From: Fusobacterium sp.
GTDB lineage: Bacteria > Fusobacteriota > Fusobacteriia > Fusobacteriales > Fusobacteriaceae
NCBI RefSeq assembly: GCF_032477075.1
Contig: NZ_JAWDXO010000007.1
Coordinates: forward strand, 32,572-96,571
DNA length: 64,000 nucleotides
Reading direction: 5' to 3'
Made by a program: the position numbers and the translations under genes. Position 1 is the stretch's first letter, and each line of letters begins with the position of its first letter. The notes below the pieces were generated by a model. The model saw only the letters and a program-made list of their open reading frames with translations, was not told where the DNA came from and did not search any database. Of the stretch, positions 62,568 to 64,000 are shown one piece after another.

Positions 62568-62885
62568 ATGACACCTAAAGACAGAGTAAGAGCTAATATA
62601 TATAAAACTCTTTTAGAAGAGGAAAAAAGGAAAAATAAGAGAAGAGGAGTATTTTCATTATCTTTATTTGTATTGGGAATTTTTACAAGTTCAACTTATC
62701 AGATGCTTTTTAAAGAAGTACCTATGACAGGAATAGATAAGTATGTAATTAATAGAAGTTTCACTGATAATAAAGCTTTAAAAGAAGATATCACTTTAGA
62801 TCATATTTTTAATAATTCAATTTTTGATGACAAAAAAATAGATTTAAATACAGATGATTTATTTGGATTAGAAGTACAAATTTAG
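62568..62885 (+). CDS. single-pass membrane protein, candidate anti-sigma factor
   Basis: 105 residues. A basic cytoplasmic segment of ~25 residues (EEEKRKNKRR) precedes one transmembrane helix (~28-47, FSLSLFVLGIFTSSTYQMLF), and ~55 acidic residues face the periplasm. This size and topology fit a minimal anti-sigma factor, and the gene is coupled to the sigma gene. There is no recognisable zinc-binding or RseA-type motif, and the cytoplasmic part is short, so the call rests on position. Confidence 0.6.
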   Translation: MTPKDRVRANIYKTLLEEEKRKNKRRGVFSLSLFVLGIFTSSTYQMLFKEVPMTGIDKYVINRSFTDNKALKEDITLDHIFNNSIFDDKKIDLNTDDLFGLEVQI

Positions 62886-62897
62886 TGGAGGACAGAA

Positions 62898-63320
62898 ATG
62901 AGAAAATTTTTAAGCAGCGTATTTATAGTTATCTTTTCTTCTCTAGTATTTGCAAATAATGATGGATTAGGAATTGTATCTGATGAAGATTTTAAAAAAG
63001 TTGGAGTCTCACAGGAAAATATAGAAAAAGCAAAAGGAATGGTAGGAAAAGTAAGCACAAATTATAAAATGTTACTATTAGAAAAAAAGCAACTTGAATT
63101 GGAAGTTAACAAATTTGTATTAGAAGGACCAGAAAGTAATCTTGAACAAATAGATAGACTTTTTGATAAAATGGGACAAATAGAAGCTTCTATATTAAAG
63201 GATAGAATAAGAAGTCAAATAGAAATGCAGAAATATATAACTCAAGAACAATATATGAGAGCTAGAGATATAGCTATTAGAAGAATAAATGATGAGCAAA
63301 GATTAATAAATAACAAGTAA
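62898..63320 (+). CDS. small periplasmic helical protein, CpxP/Spy-like
   Basis: 140 residues. A signal peptide ends at about 19 ('VIFSSLVFA'). The rest is strongly helical and charged, with 'MGQIEASILKDRIRSQIEMQ' and 'YITQEQYMRARDIAIRR' near the end, resembling the LTxxQ-type pattern of Spy/CpxP periplasmic chaperones. GGAGGACAG precedes the ATG. Its place behind an ECF sigma factor fits an envelope-stress product. The family call is tentative. Confidence 0.6.
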   Translation: MRKFLSSVFIVIFSSLVFANNDGLGIVSDEDFKKVGVSQENIEKAKGMVGKVSTNYKMLLLEKKQLELEVNKFVLEGPESNLEQIDRLFDKMGQIEASILKDRIRSQIEMQKYITQEQYMRARDIAIRRINDEQRLINNK

Positions 63321-63344
63321 GTAGAATTAATGAGGTGTGTTTCA

Positions 63345-63881
63345 GTGAGAAGAATTATATATATAATACTCATTACAGCTACATTTTTTATGAGCAGTAT
63401 TATTTTTGGAAAGGAAGCATATAAAATTTCGTGGGATAAAGTTACAGGTGAATATTTTTCATACTATCAGAATGGAAAAATATATGAAAAAGGAACTTTT
63501 AAGAATAATAAAAAGTTAGGGGACTGGTTTATATTTTATAAAAATGGAAATATAAAAGAAAAAATTTCATATAAAGAAGATAAAAAAGATGGAGAATATT
63601 TCTATTTTTATGAAAATGGTCAGCTAAAATATAGAGTCATATATAAAAATGATAAAGAGGAAGGAAATTATATAATTTTCGATGAAAATTCTAAGCTGCA
63701 GGAATTAGGTCATTTTAATGAAGGAAAAAAGACTGGAGTAGGTTTTAAATTTTATGGGAATGGAAGAATAAAAGAAAGAATATTTTATAAAAATGATGGA
63801 AATATAGTAAGATTCCAATATGAAAATGATGAAGAGACAGCAAAGGATATTTTTCCAAATAATAATTTAGATAGAAACTAA
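63345..63881 (+). CDS. secreted YwqK/MORN-like repeat protein
   Basis: About 178 residues from GTG 63345 (ATG 63330 is in frame but overlaps the ribosome site GAGGTG). A signal peptide (IIYIILITATFFMSSIIFG) precedes about five repeats of the form 'YFYFYENGQLKYRVIYKN' or 'WFIFYKNGNIKEKISYKE', spaced ~23 residues. These resemble YwqK antitoxin / MORN-like repeats, beta-hairpin units common in Fusobacteria proteins. The 'antitoxin' label is historical for this group, and no partner toxin is adjacent. Role unknown. Confidence 0.78.
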   Translation: MRRIIYIILITATFFMSSIIFGKEAYKISWDKVTGEYFSYYQNGKIYEKGTFKNNKKLGDWFIFYKNGNIKEKISYKEDKKDGEYFYFYENGQLKYRVIYKNDKEEGNYIIFDENSKLQELGHFNEGKKTGVGFKFYGNGRIKERIFYKNDGNIVRFQYENDEETAKDIFPNNNLDRN

Positions 63882-63882
63882 T

Positions 63883-63909
63883 GGACTGAAAGAAAATCAG
63901 TCCTTTTTT
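63883..63909 (+). terminator. terminator of the ECF sigma operon
   Basis: GGACTGA-AAGAAAA-TCAGTCC followed by TTTTTT. The remaining ~90 bases of the window are AT-rich with nothing supported. Confidence 0.88.
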
Positions 63910-64000
63910 ATTTCTTAGGAAATTATAATTTGATAAATTTGTTGAAAAAATAAAAAATATTAATTATTTTAGCTTCATATTAGATATATTTAATCGAATA

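Noticed and set aside
63345..63881. Toxin-antitoxin pair based on the YwqK 'antitoxin' label
   Set aside because: No toxin-like partner gene is adjacent, and the protein has a signal peptide, which does not fit a cytoplasmic antitoxin.

Overview
The window is low-GC, AT-rich DNA from a Gram-negative bacterium that looks like a Fusobacterium. It codes for outer-membrane biology (an usher-like barrel, HldD for LPS heptose), has strong AGGAGG-type ribosome sites, densely packed same-strand operons, an MEP-pathway IspG, and acetoacetate/butyrate CoA-transferase genes. The genus is inferred from protein style and gene content; the species (varium/ulcerans-like) is only a guess. I saw no tRNA, rRNA, insertion sequence or CRISPR array.

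Layout. (1) 1-8021, minus strand: a surface-fibre operon led by a sigma-70-type promoter, a c-di-GMP-I (GEMM-I) riboswitch with an overlapping terminator, a DUF4402-like pilin, a membrane receptor with two periplasmic solute-binding domains and a cytoplasmic HD-GYP phosphodiesterase, an orphan peptide-binding protein, a second DUF4402-like subunit, an usher-like outer-membrane protein, and the start of one more exported protein cut by the window edge. This is the most interesting system here: a c-di-GMP-controlled assembly operon that encodes its own c-di-GMP-degrading, ligand-sensing enzyme. (2) 8.1-12.5 kb: adenine permease and adenine deaminase, then a lone CARF protein of the APE2256 family with a RelE-like tail. 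(3) 12.6-20.3 kb: housekeeping run coaE, U32/RlhA-like, pgpA, cinA, XRE-cupin, and a fused FakA-FakB (DAK2-DegV) protein. (4) 20.4-28.2 kb: two ArsB/NhaD-type transporters flanking an EIIA-CBS protein, birA, an ion channel, mnmA, a membrane-tethered EIIB, and an ArAE-type membrane protein. (5) 28.2-40 kb: CBS-type Mn pyrophosphatase (minus), ligA, secA, a lipoprotein, PHP phosphoesterase, hldD, uppP, a small exported protein, and a SIMPL protein. (6) 40.1-47.2 kb: PRD regulator, malX-like PTS IICB and malY; convergent agcS and glycerophosphodiesterase genes. (7) 47.6-53.1 kb: copper operon copZ-copA-tandem csoR-response regulator-histidine kinase with a CsoR-like operator. (8) 53.2-56.7 kb: atoE, an Ogg2-type DNA glycosylase, atoD, atoA. 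(9) 56.8-60.5 kb: miaB, rho, LysM-M23 peptidase. (10) 60.5-63.9 kb: ispG, a lipoprotein, then an ECF sigma operon with a candidate membrane anti-sigma, a small periplasmic protein and a YwqK/MORN-like repeat protein.

How the parts work together: the riboswitch reads cytoplasmic c-di-GMP and gates the pilin operon, while the HD-GYP receptor may lower c-di-GMP when its periplasmic domains bind a solute. The copper genes form a sensor-chaperone-pump circuit. AtoE/AtoD/AtoA take up and activate short-chain fatty acids or acetoacetate. The sigma-factor operon is probably an envelope-stress module.
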